From: Vreelandella azerica
GTDB taxonomy: Bacteria; Pseudomonadota; Gammaproteobacteria; Pseudomonadales; Halomonadaceae
Assembly (NCBI RefSeq): GCF_013112225.1
Contig: NZ_JABFHI010000005.1
Coordinates: 62,001 to 126,000 of the forward strand
Direction: 5' to 3'
Length of the DNA: 64,000 nt
In this document: piece after piece, positions 19,914-30,056 of the stretch
Position numbering within the stretch: position 1 is the stretch's first letter
Layout: every line of letters begins with the position of its first letter
Made by a program: the position numbers and the translations under genes
Notes under the pieces: model-generated
The model's input: the letters and a program-made list of their open reading frames with translations, nothing else
The model's database searches: none
Told to the model about the DNA's origin: nothing

Positions 19914-19991
19914 AATTTCTCCAATAATTCAGGTAATGGTTCACAAATGATCAAACGATAGAGTGAAGCAGATTAAAGCGGGTAAAAAGGG

Positions 19992-20609
19992 TTATTCGTC
20001 TGCGTGCCAGGCAACATCAGGGTCAACCGAATAGCTCCAGGGTAGGCCAGAGTTGCGCCAACCATTACGGGCACGTACACCTGCAGAATCACCTTCGGCC
20101 AGCCTGCCGCCTTCAAAGCCATCACTGACGGAATAAACTTGCGAGAAGCCCATTTCTGCGATTAGGTCGGCAGCGGGAGCACTGCGTGTCGAGCCTGAGC
20201 GGCACATGACAATAATGGGTGTGTTTTCCTGAGCGTTATGTTCTTCAAGTGCACTGCGTATCTGCGCTTCGAAATCGGTATTACGACTGATCGGCCAGGT
20301 TTGAGCATCAGCATCAAATTGGGTGCGGTCAGCCAGTACCCAGGGCACATGGATATCCGTAGGCTCAGCAAAACCGGTGAACTTGATCTCAATCGGGTCA
20401 CGCACATCAATCAAGAGTGCGTCGTCGTCCTGCTGAATCATGTTGTAGGCTTCTACGGCGGTGACATAGAGACCCAACTGGGTTTCACGGTAGGCGGAAG
20501 CATCTTCTTCTGCTTGAGCAGTAGTGCTCACTGCAAGGGCGGAGACCAGCGCCAGTGGAATAGCATAGCGGAAAATGGAGTTTTTCGTTGCCTTATGGAC
20601 ACTTTTCAT
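19992..20609 (-). CDS. Periplasmic rhodanese-domain sulfurtransferase
   Basis: 205 residues: signal peptide (ALAVSTTAQA), then a rhodanese domain with DDALLIDVRDPIEIKFTG and the active loop CRSGSTRS holding the catalytic Cys. The C-terminus resembles thiosulfate sulfurtransferases of exported type (GFEGG, GWRNSGLPWSY). It would move sulfane sulfur between small thiols and proteins. It is placed between DsrE and ZIP genes on the same strand, supporting a sulfur role for the cluster. Confidence 0.88.
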   Translation of the reverse strand: MKSVHKATKNSIFRYAIPLALVSALAVSTTAQAEEDASAYRETQLGLYVTAVEAYNMIQQDDDALLIDVRDPIEIKFTGFAEPTDIHVPWVLADRTQFDADAQTWPISRNTDFEAQIRSALEEHNAQENTPIIVMCRSGSTRSAPAADLIAEMGFSQVYSVSDGFEGGRLAEGDSAGVRARNGWRNSGLPWSYSVDPDVAWHADE

Positions 20610-20749
20610 AGCTAATCCTTATAAGTAAATAACTATAACTTCAGGATAGCTGAGAATGACGTGTAACAAATGTGGTTTTTTGCCGCATGGACAAACGTCT
20701 TACATCTTGTCTGTTGGATGTGAATGAAAAGTGTTATCAATGGAAGTCT

Positions 20750-21492
20750 TTAATGAATAGCATGCTGAAACGCATACATGGCAAAAAAGCCAGCACAACA
20801 GTGGTGGCGACTGAGCTGGAAGATGCGTTTTCAAGGGCATCAGGGAGAATTTCTGAAAATACCATCCACATCATGGCACCCGCCGCAATGCCTAGCCCTA
20901 TCGGCAGGAAGGGGGCAAACCAGGTGACGAACAGAAAAGCCGGAATGGCCATCAAGGGTTGCGGCAAGCTGGTGAAGATACTCCAGCCAGCAGCTTTCAG
21001 CACAGACATGCCGCGGGGGATCAGAATCAGGCTGATCGCCAGCCCTTCAGGGATATTATGGATGGCAATGGCAGCACTGATAAACATGCCCAAGGATTCA
21101 CCGCCGCCGTAAGAAACGCCGACGCCAACCCCTTCAGCAAAGGAGTGCATGGTCATGATGCCGAGAATCAGCAAGGCTTTGCGCGCATTGGCACCGCTGA
21201 GTTCACTGACATCGGGCGAACCACGCCGCTGAATACTCCAATCCGAAACGAGCACCAGTACAAGACCTATCGCCATGCCAACAAGCGTTAACCAAGGGCC
21301 ATCGCGACCGCCTTCGCTGACCAGGCTATGGCTGGCGGCCAGCATCAGGCCGGCGGCAAGGGCATTGAACAGGCTCAGCCAGCGGGTGCTGAAGGACTTT
21401 ACAAACAGAAAGGGCAGTGCCCCAAGGCCAGTCGCCAAAGCAGTAATCAAGGCGGCAAGAAACACAACCCATAAGGTGACATCGACTGACAT
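20750..21492 (-). CDS. ZIP-family divalent metal transporter (C-terminal frameshift)
   Basis: About 247 residues and eight hydrophobic segments. ZIP signature metal sites are HSFAEGVGVG (TM4) and HNIPEGLA (TM5). The protein imports zinc or another divalent metal. As read, the end degenerates into PCMRFSMLF after an A-run (20783-20788 on the plus strand). Adding one base gives FFAMYAFQHAIH and stops at 20750, a normal ZIP ending. It lies 108 bp upstream of rhodanese on the same strand. The link to sulfur metabolism is not obvious; zinc for the metallo-hydrolase is one possibility. Confidence 0.85.
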
Positions 21493-21601
21493 AAAAGCCC
21501 TCCTGTTGGCTTAGTGGCTGCTGACCTCCCAGTGCAGCGTCCATCGCTGATGGCTTTGCCTACACCGCGAAATTACGGATGATAGTCAACCGCCTGTGGC
21601 C

Positions 21602-22039
21602 TTATTGTTGATTGGCGGCCGCCTGTTCAAGCAAAGAGCGATGCTCTTCGAGGTTGTGCCCGGCTTCACGCGCTGCGGCCAGCAGAGCTGGAATATCACA
21701 GCTGGCGCCCTGGCTTTTCGAATGTGCCCAAAGATGAACAGCACGCTTGCCACTCCGGCAGAAGGCTAGAATGGGCGTTGCCAGGTCATCAAGGGCCTGG
21801 CCAAAAGCAGCGATATCAGCGTCGCTGTAGTCACCCGGCGTCACCGGGATGCAACGCCATTCAATGCCCAGCGCCTTGGCCTTGGCACTCAGGGCAGCGT
21901 CATCTGGGTGATCGTCAGCTTCGCCGGGGCGGCGATTGCAGATCACTGATTTGAAGCCGCGTTGGGCCACTTCATCCAGGTCACTGGGAGTTATAGCTTC
22001 GCTGATAGCAAAGCCGGGTTCGAGTTCGTGAATATTCAA
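21602..22039 (-). CDS. TIGR01244/DUF442-type sulfur transferase (Blh N-domain type)
   Basis: 145 residues of a phosphatase-like fold used as a sulfur transferase: NIHELEPGFAISEAITPSDL, SVICNRRPGEADDHP and the active-site loop ILAFCRSGKRAVHLW with Cys-x5-Arg. In other bacteria this domain is fused to a metallo-beta-lactamase persulfide dioxygenase (Blh). Here it is a separate gene just downstream of one. TTG at 22039 is the best start because AAGGAG lies six bases before it and family members begin at this point; ATG 22045 directly abuts that site. Confidence 0.82.
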   Translation of the reverse strand: MNIHELEPGFAISEAITPSDLDEVAQRGFKSVICNRRPGEADDHPDDAALSAKAKALGIEWRCIPVTPGDYSDADIAAFGQALDDLATPILAFCRSGKRAVHLWAHSKSQGASCDIPALLAAAREAGHNLEEHRSLLEQAAANQQ

Positions 22040-22060
22040 GGACATCTCCTTAGTACCAAG

Positions 22061-22085
22061 CGCCATCGCGGTTTTTGCGATGGCG
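22061..22085. terminator. Intercistronic hairpin
   Basis: CGCCATCGC (22061-22069) and GCGATGGCG (22077-22085) form a perfect 9-bp stem between the metallo-hydrolase stop and the sulfur transferase start. No T-run follows on the minus strand, so partial termination or mRNA processing is more likely than full termination. Confidence 0.45.
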
Positions 22086-22113
22086 TTATTGAGTATAGCG
22101 CAGCGCTGTTGCG

Positions 22114-23018
22114 TTATTCCCAGGCGGCGCCTTCCAGGGCGTCGAGAGGAATTTTCAGATAGCGCTTACCATTGGCTTCCGGTTCAGGCAGACGCCCACC
22201 CCGGGTGTTGACCTGCAGGGCATGCAGAATCAGCTTGGGCATCGGCAGTTCGCTGTCGCGTTGGTTGCGTAGGGCAATAAAACCTTCCTCGCTGACATTG
22301 GCCAGATGGGGATTGACCGCCTTCTGCTCTTTTACCGTGCTTTCCCACTGGGGCTCACGGCCATTAGGCATGTAGTCATGGCCGGTAAACAGGCGGGTAT
22401 CGTCCGGCAGAGCGAGAATGGCCTGAATGGAATCCCATAGTGTCTTAGCGCTGCCGCCGGGGAAGTCAGCGCGGGCGGTGCCAAAATCCGGCTGGAAAAT
22501 CGTGTCATGGATAAAGGCTGCATCGCCAATCACGTAGGTGATTGACGCCAGCGTATGACCGGGAGAAAACATGACGCGCGTCCATGTCACCCACTTTGAA
22601 CGTATCGCCTTCGCTGAACAGATGATCCCACTGGCGGCCATCGGCTGGGAAGTCTGGCCAGTGATAAATACCTTTCCAGAGCTCCTGAACATCCTTGACA
22701 TAGCTGCCAATGGCGGTGGGTGCTCCGGTTTTTTCCTTCAGATAGTGGGCAGCGGAAAAGTGATCGGCGTGAGGGTGGGTATCAAGAATCCACTCGACTT
22801 CAAACCCCTGTTCTGCCACATACGCCAGTAATTCATCAGCGTGATGGGTCGCGGTAGCACCTGATTTTTCATCGTAATCAAGGACTGGGTCAATGATGGC
22901 GCATTTTTTCGTTGCCGGGTCGCTGACGATGTACTGGACGCTGAAGGTGCGCGGCTCAAAAAAGCCTGCAACGTCTGGGGTATGGGCGCCGGTGCTTTGA
23001 GAGAGAAAACCTTTGCAT
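22114..23018 (-). CDS. Metallo-beta-lactamase-fold persulfide dioxygenase-like hydrolase (frameshifted)
   Basis: About 302 residues resembling ETHE1/Blh: TPDVAGFFEPRTFSVQYIVSD, CAIIDPVLDYD, the metal motif THPHADHFSA (HxHxDH), FSPGHTLAS, and TGHDYMPNGREPQW. The persulfide dioxygenases oxidise glutathione persulfide to sulfite. Two breaks are seen: a GC pair missing at 22574-22580 (restoring DARVMFSPGHT) and probably a CT pair near 22996-23005. The second matters for the start, since ATG 23018 with a strong AGGAGG site is out of frame with the body until corrected. The alternative in-frame ATG at 23068 lacks a ribosome site. Confidence 0.82.
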
Positions 23019-23186
23019 GTCGGCCTCCTGAAATATCTGCGCTGGAACCACAAGGGTGGCATGGCCACCCCAGGGGACAGGATATATCAATAAGTGATGA
23101 GATTATGCACGTATCTATCCATGTATATGCTGGTGATAGGGTGCTTTTACAAGGCTAAGACGTGTCTGCGCCCCATCGACAGCCGG

Positions 23187-23849
23187 TTAAAGCGTTTTCT
23201 TGCAGAAATACCAATCAGTGTATTCGTAACCTTCCTTTTGGCCTTCGCTATGGCGAGCGTCAGCGGCTTCTGCCGTGCTAGGCGGCGGAACAATAACCGG
23301 CTCGCCCGGCAGCCAGTTTTCCGGCGTGGCCACGCCATGTTCATCGCTGGTCTGCAGTGACTGCACCAGGCGCACGATTTCATCCACCGAGCGGCCATTG
23401 GTCATCGGGTAATAGAGCATGGCACGCAGGATGCCTTCAGGGTCGATGACGAAGGTGGCGCGGACAGCTGCGGTATCGCTGGCACCGGGCTGGATCATGC
23501 CGTAGGCATTGGCGACTTTCATGTCCAGATCGGCAATGATCGGGAAGGGAATCTCGACGCCAAAGTTATCCTTGATGCTGCGCGTCCAGGCGATATGTGC
23601 GTGGATGCTATCAATCGACAGGCCCAGCAGATCAGTATTAAGTGCTTCGAACTGATCGGCGCGGGTCGCAAAACCGGAGAATTCCGTGGTGCACACTGGG
23701 GTGAAATCAGCCGGGTGAGCAAACAGCACCAACCAACGGCCTTTATAGTCGCTCAGCGACTTTTGGCCGTGAGTAGTCTTGGCGTTGAAATCCGGAGCCG
23801 GACGATTCAATTGCGGCATGACAGGCTGCTTTTCTAACTGGGCTTCCAT
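23187..23849 (-). CDS. Peroxiredoxin (Prx6-like with C-terminal Cys)
   Basis: 220 residues. The peroxidatic Cys is in [11 protein letters not shown], the Arg-containing GASDTAAVRATFVIDP is conserved, and YYPMTNGRSVDEIVR precedes a long C-terminal arm ending WYFCKKTL, whose Cys may be a resolving residue as in archaeal-type enzymes. It detoxifies peroxides. The start at ATG 23849 has AGGAAAC upstream. It is located between the metallo-hydrolase and the cytochrome bd genes on the same strand; SQR turnover and bd oxidase activity both occur under oxidative pressure. Intact. Confidence 0.9.
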   Translation of the reverse strand: MEAQLEKQPVMPQLNRPAPDFNAKTTHGQKSLSDYKGRWLVLFAHPADFTPVCTTEFSGFATRADQFEALNTDLLGLSIDSIHAHIAWTRSIKDNFGVEIPFPIIADLDMKVANAYGMIQPGASDTAAVRATFVIDPEGILRAMLYYPMTNGRSVDEIVRLVQSLQTSDEHGVATPENWLPGEPVIVPPPSTAEAADARHSEGQKEGYEYTDWYFCKKTL

Positions 23850-24006
23850 AATAGTTTCCTGTTTCTTCAAGTGGGTGAATGTCGTTCAGTCAGCGCGTTC
23901 AAGGCGCCCTTGCTGAATATGTTATAATCTTAGCGCATTTTATTATATAAGCAAGTGGAGCAAATTTATCAATAAGATAGGCGCAGGTTATGGCAGCCTT
24001 TTAGCC

Positions 24007-24030
24007 AAAAAAGGCGCCACTAGGGGCGCC
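24007..24030 (-). terminator. Intrinsic terminator of the cioAB operon
   Basis: On the minus strand GGCGCC, a 6-nt loop and GGCGCC are followed by TTTTTT (A-run 24007-24012 on plus). It lies 45 bp after the cioB stop. Confidence 0.8.
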
Positions 24031-24074
24031 TGAAGTCCGGCCACTTGGCCAGAGGAGAAAATATCTATTGCGTA

Positions 24075-25076
24075 TTAATGGTAGCCTTCACCCACCTTGA
24101 CCTTGCCGCGGAAGACCCAGTAGGACCAGGCGGTATAAGCCAGCACAATCGGGATGACAAACAGCACGCCAATCAGCAGAAACAGCTGTGATTCCGGTGC
24201 TGAGGAGGCATCCCAGATGGTGTAGTTAGGCGGTACAATCACCGGCCACTTGCTGGCAATCAGGCCCAGGTAGGTAAAGATGAATAGGCCCAACGCCATG
24301 ACAAAAGGCAAGCCTTCACTCTGACGTTTGATGGCCCGAAAGAGCATGCCTGCACACACCAGGGCAAGGATCGGGAATATCCAGATCAGATGTAGCTGAT
24401 TGAGCCAGCGCTCACGCACCTCCATGCTAACCAGAGGCGTCCACAGGCTTACAATGGCGAAGACTGCCAGAACCGCAAGCAGCAGCTTGGGCGCAATCCG
24501 GTAGGCCCACTGCTGAACGTGTCCTTCAGATTTTAGAATCAGCCAGGTGGCACCCAGCAGCGAGTAACCTGCCATCATGCCGAGGCCAGTCAGTACGGTA
24601 AAAGGAGACAGCCAATCCAGCGGGCCGCCGACGTAGACAAAGTCCTCAACCGCAAACCCTTGGATATAGGCACCGACTACTGCCCCCTGAGCAAAAGTGG
24701 CAATGGCAGAACCCCAACAGAATGCACGGTTCCACCAATGGCGGTTTTTCTTTGACTTGAAGCGGAACTCAAAGGAAATACCGCGAAAGATAAGCCCGGC
24801 CAGCATCAGGAACACCCCGATATAAAGCGCTGGCAAGAATACTGAGTAGACCAGCGGGAAGGCGCCGAGCAGCCCGGCGCCCCCTAGTACCAGCCAGGTT
24901 TCATTGCCATCCCACACCGGAGCGACCGAATTCATCATCACATCTCGGGACTCTTCATCTGGGGCGAAGGGGTAGAGAATCCCCAACCCCAGATCAAAGC
25001 CATCCATAAGAACATACATGATGATGCCGAAGCCGATGATGCCGGCCCAGATAATAGCTAGGTCAAAAGTAATCAT
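24075..25076 (-). CDS. cioB: Cytochrome bd-type quinol oxidase subunit II (CioB type)
   Basis: A 333-residue membrane protein with about eight helices, starting with WAGIIGFGIIMYVLMDGFDLG, typical for CydB/CioB. It forms the oxidase with subunit I. WDGNETWLVLGG is strongly conserved. Its ATG overlaps the cioA stop by four bases. No CydX-like small gene was seen after it. Intact. Confidence 0.92.
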   Translation of the reverse strand: MITFDLAIIWAGIIGFGIIMYVLMDGFDLGLGILYPFAPDEESRDVMMNSVAPVWDGNETWLVLGGAGLLGAFPLVYSVFLPALYIGVFLMLAGLIFRGISFEFRFKSKKNRHWWNRAFCWGSAIATFAQGAVVGAYIQGFAVEDFVYVGGPLDWLSPFTVLTGLGMMAGYSLLGATWLILKSEGHVQQWAYRIAPKLLLAVLAVFAIVSLWTPLVSMEVRERWLNQLHLIWIFPILALVCAGMLFRAIKRQSEGLPFVMALGLFIFTYLGLIASKWPVIVPPNYTIWDASSAPESQLFLLIGVLFVIPIVLAYTAWSYWVFRGKVKVGEGYH

Positions 25077-26494
25077 GCTTTTGCTCCTTCAATGCTATTG
25101 TCCGTATCATCATCAAAAGGCGTATGGGCAGCTGACAATGGACGCTTAGGACGTTCAACTTCACCCTCAACTTCTACAGGTTCTTCCAGCATACCATTAC
25201 GGACTACCCGGCTTAGGTAGTAGGCACCGATCAGGAAGACCACGCTGTAGACGCCGATATAGCCGATCAGAGTGAACAGTGCCATGCCGCCCGTCAGTGA
25301 GGGCGTTAAACCTTGGGCATGAGACATCACGCCATACACCAGCCAGGGCGCGCGACCTGCTTCGGTCACGATCCAGCCTGCCAGTACCGCCACAAAGGGT
25401 GAGGCAATCATGCCGACCAGCACTTTAAGGTAAAGAGGGCTTTCAAAAACGCGGCCTTTGCGACGCAGGAAGAGCCCCGCCAGAGCCACCCCTATCATCA
25501 GGAAGCCCAGGCCCACCATGATGCGGAACGACCAGAATACAATCGCCACTGGGGGTTGCTCGTCTACCGGCACAGCACTGATGCCTGGCACTTCACCGTC
25601 TGCATGATGGGTCAGCACGATGCTTGCCAGATTGGGAATACCGATCTCGAACAGATTGCTCTGAGAATCCTTGTCAGGTATGGCAAACAGCAGCAGCGGT
25701 ACATTGCCGCTGGTTTCCCAGTTACCTTCCATAGCGGCGACCTTGGTTGGCTGGTGCTCAAGAGTATTCAGGCCGTGGAAATCACCGACCACTGCCTGGG
25801 CAGGGGTCAGAATCAACAGTAGCCACAGGCACATGGACAACGCCTTCTTGTTGGCTTCTACATCACGCTTGCGTAGCAGGAACCAGGCGCTGACGCCTGC
25901 CACCACAAAACCACCGGTCAGGAAGGAGGCCAATGCCATGTGGGTGAAGCGGTACCAGAACGACGGGTTAAAGATCGCTTCTGTCCAGGAAACGATATGG
26001 AAACGACCGTCGATCATTTCAAAGCCTGCGGGTGTCTGCATCCAGCTGTTGGCAGACAGAATCCAGAACGATGAGATAAAAGTACCAATGGCCACCATGA
26101 TGGCGGCAAACAGGTGGACACCCTCTGGCACCTTATTACGCCCGAACAACAGCACCCCGAGGAAGGCGGCTTCCAGGAAGAAGGCCGTCACCACTTCATA
26201 GCTGAGAACCGGCCCCAGGAAGTTGGCGGTGGCATACGAGAAGTTGCTCCAGTTCGTACCAAACTGGAACGACATCACGATGCCCGATACCACCCCCATG
26301 CCGAAGACCACGGCAAACACCTTGGTCCAGAACAGGGCCAGGCGGTCCCAGGCGGGGTTTTCTGTCTTATAGAACAGGCCGTGAAGCACGGCAATATAGG
26401 ATGCCAGGCCGATGGTGAACACCGGGAAGATGGCGTGGAAAGACACCACAAAGGCGAACTGCAGCCTGGATAACAATAGCGGATCTAAGTCCAT
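25073..26494 (-). CDS. cioA: Cytochrome bd-type quinol oxidase subunit I (CioA type)
   Basis: A 473-residue subunit I, shorter than E. coli CydA because the Q-loop is short, as in the cyanide-insensitive CIO branch. Haem ligands are expected at the His of VSFHAIFPVF and the Met and His further on. GWIVTEAGRAPW is the conserved GWxxTExGRQPW motif with Ala in place of Gln. The enzyme reduces oxygen with quinol and is generally tolerant of sulfide and cyanide, which suits a sulfide-oxidation cluster. Two palindromes lie upstream (26533-26582). Intact. Confidence 0.92.
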   Translation of the reverse strand: MDLDPLLLSRLQFAFVVSFHAIFPVFTIGLASYIAVLHGLFYKTENPAWDRLALFWTKVFAVVFGMGVVSGIVMSFQFGTNWSNFSYATANFLGPVLSYEVVTAFFLEAAFLGVLLFGRNKVPEGVHLFAAIMVAIGTFISSFWILSANSWMQTPAGFEMIDGRFHIVSWTEAIFNPSFWYRFTHMALASFLTGGFVVAGVSAWFLLRKRDVEANKKALSMCLWLLLILTPAQAVVGDFHGLNTLEHQPTKVAAMEGNWETSGNVPLLLFAIPDKDSQSNLFEIGIPNLASIVLTHHADGEVPGISAVPVDEQPPVAIVFWSFRIMVGLGFLMIGVALAGLFLRRKGRVFESPLYLKVLVGMIASPFVAVLAGWIVTEAGRAPWLVYGVMSHAQGLTPSLTGGMALFTLIGYIGVYSVVFLIGAYYLSRVVRNGMLEEPVEVEGEVERPKRPLSAAHTPFDDDTDNSIEGAKA

Positions 26495-26532
26495 GTTGAC
26501 CTCCAGCTTGTGTCAGGAAAAACCGATGCAAA

Positions 26533-26582
26533 TATTCTTTTTAAGAATAAGTTTATTGCATAATGTTTATTTTAAAGTAAAC
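26533..26582. promoter_or_regulatory. Two palindromes in the cioAB promoter region
   Basis: TATTCTT-TTT-AAGAATA (26533-26549) is a perfect inverted repeat. GTTTATTTTAAAGTAAAC (26565-26582) is an 18-bp palindrome with one mismatched pair. Both lie within 90 bp upstream of the cioA start codon and have the size of dimeric repressor operators. The binding protein is unknown; redox, nitric oxide or sulfide regulators are candidates. Confidence 0.5.
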
Positions 26583-26664
26583 CAAATCTCCTATCAGCTT
26601 TTAAAGCGCGTTTTGGCACGGCGTATTGTCGCAGTGCTCCTTGGCGCTTGTGGCGCCGGATCCG

Positions 26665-28373
26665 TCAGCGTGGTGCAAGTGCCCGCTGTTGGCTAACGCC
26701 GGGTAAATTGCTCTCACTCTGTTGAGACGGAGAGTGCCGACGCTGATGCACCAGATAAACCACACTGCGTTGTTGTAGCCAGGTGTCCAGCCTGGCGGCC
26801 AACCGCTGTGCCGTTGCGCTGTCGACGCCGGCAAAGGGCTCATCCAGCAGCACCAGATCCGGGTCGCGCAGGTAAAGGCGTGCCAGTGCCACTCGGCGCG
26901 CCTGGCCGCCGGAAAGCTGACGCCCCCTTCACCGACCCGGGTGCGCAACCCCTTGGGCAGACTTTTAGCCCAGTCGGCAAGGTCGACGTTTTCCAGTGCC
27001 TGCCAAAGCAAGTCATCATCTGCTTCAGGATAGGCCACGCGCAGGTTGGCAGCCAGGCTGTCATCAAAAAGTTCACTGTGCTGGGTGAGTACGGCTACCC
27101 GCTGGCGCAGCTCATGTTCAGGCCAGTCGGCAAGGTTAATGCCGCCCAGCATGATATGCCCCTGAGAGGGCGCTAGCTGGCGGCTGATCAGCGCCGCCAG
27201 GGTGGATTTGCCTGACCCGGAATTGCCGGTAATCGCCAGGCGCTCACCGGGTGCCAGAGTGAATGACAGCGTATCAAGCGCGGGCTGCAAGGCGCCTGGA
27301 TAGACGACGCTGACCGCGTCGAGCAAAAGCGTTTTAGCGTCCTGCGGTGGCGCCGTGGTGCCTGCTGAATACGTCATTCGCTTAGCGTCTAGCTGATTCA
27401 GCCGAGCCGCTGCCCCCTTGGTCGCGCCCAGCCAGGTGAAGGCCGCCGGCAGCGCACCGAGGGCTTCATTCATGGCCAGCACTGCCATGGGCAGCATGAC
27501 CATGACCGCCCCGCTGATACTGCCTGCCTGCCAGGCCAGGGCCGCGAGCCACAGAGTCATCAGGGTCGCGGCGCTGACCAGCCAGGCCTGCAGGGCATTG
27601 CCCAGGGCAGCAAAGCGGCCAAGCTGGCGCTGATCCTGCTGCAGCTGTTGTTCAATAGCGTCCAGCTTGCGGCGATGATCATCAAGGCCTGAGTAGGCCT
27701 CCAGTTCTGCCAGCCCCTGGAGCTGTTCGATTGTCCGGCTGCGCAGGGCTTCCAGCTGGTGAACATGACGCTCACTGGCGGCCATCCCCAGCCGTGCCTG
27801 GCCAAGCGTCAGCCATAGCCAGCCGAGTAACAGCACAACACCAAGCAGCAGCCCTGCCTGCGGGACGAAAATCGCCACGCCAGCGCTGAGCAGCAAGATC
27901 GCCAGCAGGGCGACCGCCGGCGGCGCCATCAGGCGCAGATAAAGGCTGTCCAGGGTGTCGATGTCCGCGGTCAGGCGGTTGAGCCAGTCACTGGCGCGGC
28001 GCTTGGCTAGGCTGTGACCATCCAGTTGCGACAGTACGCCAAACATCTGGGTGCGTAAGTCGGCCAGCAGGCGCAGTACCGTATCGTGGTTGTAGATGCG
28101 CTCGATATAACGCGTAACGGTTCGACTGACGGCGAAAAAACGAATCGCGCCGCCCGGCACATAGACTTCTAAGCTGGCGGCGATGCCTGCAGCAAGCAAC
28201 AAGCCGGTAATCCCGGTGGCGGTAATAAACCAGCCCGACACCGCCAGCAGGCCAAGCGCCGAGAGCAGCGTCAGCAGCATGATCAGGGCGCCCAACCATA
28301 GGCGCTTGCGCCGTCTGTTCAGCGCGGCCAGCCACGGGCGTAGGGTGACAATCAAGCTATCATGTGTCGTCAT
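26665..28373 (-). CDS. cydC: Thiol reductant ABC exporter CydC (frameshifted)
   Basis: About 569 residues of a half-transporter fused to an ATPase. Membrane helices occupy roughly the first 310 residues ([20 protein letters not shown]). ATPase motifs: [40 protein letters not shown] (after correction) and [12 protein letters not shown]. CydDC exports cysteine and glutathione and is needed for cytochrome bd assembly. One G is missing at the C-run 26923-26927 (plus strand). The extreme C-terminus ([10 protein letters not shown]) looks unusual and may hold another error. The ATG at 28373 overlaps the cydD end by 14 bases. Confidence 0.88.
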
Positions 28374-30056
28374 GGTGAGCCTCCGCTGCGCTGTCACGCT
28401 CGCTGAACTGGCCCTGTTCGATATGCCAGTGGCGATCCGCCAGAGCCATCAGCGTCGGATGGTGAGTAGCAATTACCAGGCTGCGACCTTCCTGCTGAAG
28501 CGCTTTTAGCGCGCTCATGACGGCTTGCTCGGTGGTTTCATCCAGACTGGCAGTGGGCTCATCAAGCAGTACCAGCGGTGCATGGGAAAGGAAAATGCGC
28601 GCCAGGGCCAAGCGCTGGGCTTGTCCGCCGGAAAGCCCTACGCCTCGCTCGCTGATGGCCGTATTGATGCCGTCAGCTAATTGGCTTACCAAGGCTCCCA
28701 AATGCGCTTTTTCAGCGCTTCAAGCAATTGGCTATCGCTGGCGTCTGGCGCGGCAAGGCGCAGATTATCCGCCAGAGTGCCCTGAATCAGCAGCGGGCGC
28801 TGGTCCATCCAGGCAAATCGCAGGTCGGCAGCACAGTGGCGCTGGCCTTCCCCTGCGTCGATAAAGCCGGCCAGCAGTTGCAGCAAGGTTGATTTGCCAC
28901 TGCCCGATGGGCCTGTTAGTACGACAGTTTCCCCCGCCTGGAGTTGCAGTGTCAGCGGCCCAAGTACGCGCCCGCGACCAGGGTGAGTCACCGTAGCGTT
29001 TTCCAGGCTCAGCAAACCCTCAGAGGGTAAGACGGCAGGGGTTGTCTGCTCTTCGCCCTGACGGTTGGGCGGCGGTGTCTCATCCAGCAGCTTGACCAGG
29101 CTATCGGCAGCGCCCAGTGCCGCAGCCCTATCATGATAGTGCTGCGCCAGGCTGCGCAATGGCTGGAAGAACTCAGGGGCCAGCAGCAGAATCAGCAAGC
29201 CGCTGAACAGGGTGAGCTGATCAGAAGGGCCATAGTCAATATAGCCCAGTAGCCCAAAGCCGATGTAAATAGCGACTACGGCAATCGCGACTGAGGCGAA
29301 AAACTCCAGCACGGCTGAGGACAGGAACGCCAGCCGCAGGGTGCGCATACTGCGGACACGGTAGCCTTCGGAGGCCAGATGAACACTTTCCTGGGCGCTG
29401 GCGGTCTGGCCAAATAGCTGCAGCGTGGTCAGGCTGCGTACCCGATCAATAAAGTGCCCGGAAAGACGCGCCACGGCGGCAAACTGGTCACGATTAAGGC
29501 GCTCGGCCCCCATGCCGACCAGCGACATGAACAGCGGAATCATCGGCGCGGACAGAAACAGAAACAGCGCTGCCAGCCAGTCAAGACTCAAGGTGATGAT
29601 CAGCACGCCCAGGGGCAGTAAGACTGAGAGCCACATCTGCACTCGAAAGCGCGCAAAATAGCCGTCCAGGGCTTCCACCTGCTCAACCAGCTGATGTGCC
29701 AATGAGGCTGAATGATAGCTGGCCAGGCGCACCGGCCCGAGCGCGGCCAAGTGTGATAGCAGCTCGCCGCGCAGGCGTTGGCGAATGGCCAGCGACGCCT
29801 GCTGGCTAACGCTTTCCTGAGCGTAGGTGAGCAGGCCGCGTAGCGGCAGAATCAGCAGCCACAATACAAACAACGCCGTCAGGCTTTCCAGTGGCTGCGC
29901 ATCCACCACCAGAGCACTAACCAGCCAGGCAAACAGCAACATCTGCGCCCAGGTCAATGCGCCCGCCAGGGTGCCGGACACAACCGCTATCGCCAAGCGC
30001 CGCCGCTCAGTCGCTGCCAGCCGGGTCAATAATTGTTGTGCGCCAAGCGCCGCCAT
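28360..30056 (-). CDS. cydD: Thiol reductant ABC exporter CydD (frameshifted)
   Basis: About 565 residues, partner of CydC. N-terminal membrane domain, then Walker [29 protein letters not shown], signature LSGGQAQRLALARI and Walker B LVLLDEPTASLD. The frame breaks at a T-run (28708-28712, plus strand): adding one base turns KKRIWEPW-stop into KKAHLGALVSQLADG. ATG 30056 is favoured since GAGGA stands seven bases before it, whereas ATG 30062 is too close. The order cydD-cydC-cioA-cioB is a usual assembly plus oxidase arrangement. Confidence 0.9.
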
